DNA from: Apostichopus leukothele | Taxonomy: Eukaryota > Echinodermata > Holothuroidea > Aspidochirotida > Stichopodidae | Direction of reading: 5' to 3' | NCBI GenBank assembly: GCA_010014835.2 | Contig: JAAAKB020142949.1 | Span: 1-32,028 of the forward strand | DNA length: 32,028 nucleotides | Shown here: in pieces, positions 30,503 through 32,028 of the stretch | How the letters are laid out: each line of letters starts with the position of its first letter | Position numbering within the stretch: position 1 is the first letter of the stretch | Notes under the pieces: generated by a model | Told to the model about the DNA's origin: nothing | Database searches by the model: none | The model's input: only the letters and a program-made list of their open reading frames with translations | Translations under genes and position numbers: made by a program

Positions 30503-32028
30503 ACACAGTATTCTCACCTAAACGTCCCCTTCTTTTTGTGTAAATTCATACTTTACTTAGCATTCTTACCTAACATTCTTCTTATTCTTGTGTGAAGGGG
30601 GAGGGGGGGGGCAAGTCGAGGGACAGAGAGAGACATCAACGACAGAGACAAAACAAAAACCGTGCTACAATTGAGCCCGGAGTGTATTGATTTTACATGT
30701 GTGTCTAGAATGAACAGATGATTCAAACAAATTAGAATATCGGTTCAAAAACACAAACAAAAACCTTAAGAAATATGACCTTGACACAAAAAAAACCAGG
30801 ACATATCTTTTGAGTATACGACAAATACTAAAATAACATTTTTTCGAGGTTATTATGTGACATTTTCATTACTAACCTTGAATTAGTTATAAAGCAAAAA
30901 TACAAGAATAAAACTAAACAACTTCAAATTCGGATCATTTGAATGTTTTCATTTTTATGCCCAAGCCATGAAATGGAAACATAAGCTTTATTGAACTTCT
31001 CGAATGAGACGGGGAATCCTTGCGTGAGAGAAACTTCTGTGACATAGGCCTACCGCGTTCTTCAGAACAAACAATTTATCAAGTCGAAGGAATAAACGGT
31101 AAACAGTGAGCTCAATATCTGATCAAGAATTATCTATCACATATTATGAGAGAGAATAATCGTTTTTGGTTGTTTTTCTTTTCGATTGCTTCTTATACTT
31201 ATCATCGACTGAAAGAAAAAGGACTGCTGAACTGCTGAATCTCATAACGGCATGAACATGGGACTGTGTAGCTCTTTGAATGTAACCAGACACTTATAGA
31301 TCCATATAAAAAAAAATGTGGAGACTTAATCAAAACCATGTCAATCTTCAAAGGTTCATTTGAGGTTTTTTAAAACATCATGCACCTAAACAGTCAAAGT
31401 GGCATACGCGTCACCGGTGTCAGGTGTAGAATGTGTTGTAGTGTTACCAATGACAATGATTTCAAACAGAGGAATAATGAACAAATTCATATTTAAACAA
31501 AAAAATGAACACTTTTTTGCTTCCATTTATAATTCAGTCCCATTTGGTATCAAAGTTTAGGGATTTCGTACGTGAAGCAACGATTTCCACTACTAAACTT
31601 TAAGGATGCTTTGAGGCAGTATTTTAATCTTGATATGTGTCATAGTCCACGGAAATTTTTGAAATGTTTCTACAGCTATGCTGGTTTTTACATTTTTTTT
31701 AAATATGCTAAATCTCTGGATAGCTGCTAAACGGCTAAAATTGCTGATGACGTCAGCTGCTCACTGATATATGTGATAGAGAGATTGAAAAATGTTGTCA
31801 AATTTAGTACGAGAAATCGTTCTCTCACAGTTCTCACACATACACGACTTGAGCAAGTCTAAATATGACTTGAGCAAGTCTAAATATGACATGGTCGAGT
31901 CAGATGGGGCTCAATTTTAATCTTTCGATGGTTTGCTTTCAGTATTAAAATGTGAACATTTTCGGCAAATTTGTTTTGCAAATGCTGAATCGAAAAGATT
32001 GAACCTCCTAGCATGACCTAATGATGTC
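30503..32028. other. No gene recognised
   Basis: This is AT-rich sequence with a purine-rich stretch at 30590-30655 and a 21-bp duplication at 31846-31890. No open frame with protein features and no further mobile element were recognised. Confidence 0.6.
31846..31890. repeat. 21-bp tandem pair containing a palindrome
   Basis: GACTTGAGCAAGTC, itself an imperfect palindrome, is followed by TAAATAT and repeated once with no differences. A weaker third copy, GACATGGTCGAGTC, follows. Confidence 0.85.

Overview
The window looks like nuclear DNA of an invertebrate animal. It is AT-rich and gene-poor, with short coding exons between long introns, GT..AG splice sites, many minisatellites, a tRNA-headed SINE, a LINE tail and a DNA-transposon-like gene. 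The protein family and the repeat style suggest a deuterostome invertebrate, perhaps an echinoderm. That placement is inference.

Positions 3327-19898 (+ strand) hold the 3' part of a six-EF-hand calcium-binding protein gene of the calbindin D28K / calretinin / secretagogin family. Seven phase-compatible exons encode EF-hands 3 to 6; EF1 and EF2 must lie upstream of the window. The gene has two tandem terminal exons, 18378-18515 and 19764-19898. Each starts in phase 0 and carries a complete canonical EF-hand loop followed by its own stop, so they look like alternative versions of EF6. The first resembles secretagogin EF6. The second resembles the calretinin end in its helix but has an intact loop. 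A weaker candidate alternative exon with an early stop lies at 4704-4760.

The introns carry several tandem arrays. The most notable begins inside the EF3 exon (3378-3898). Its 27-bp unit copies the exon end plus the 5' splice site, so about 19 look-alike donors follow the real one. Another array (6671-7500, ~33-bp unit) is split by about 200 bp of unrelated DNA. A 34-bp satellite with five-unit higher-order structure fills 1-440. A LINE 3' fragment lies in the intron that divides the EF5 loop.

Downstream of the gene (about 22-26 kb) is repeat territory. It holds a dispersed pair of ~165-bp repeats, an 865-bp element with 51-bp terminal inverted repeats (23962-24826), and divergent tandem monomers that begin with the octamer ATGCAAAT.

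On the minus strand, 26443-29857 is a decayed multi-copy gene of a widespread animal family that looks like a DNA-transposon transposase. It has a long coiled coil, an RNase-H-like core (LHTDG, MTDR, then a CxxH position that is now a stop) and a C-terminal barrel-like domain. A tRNA-derived SINE follows at 30386-30502 (-). The last 1.5 kb shows no gene.
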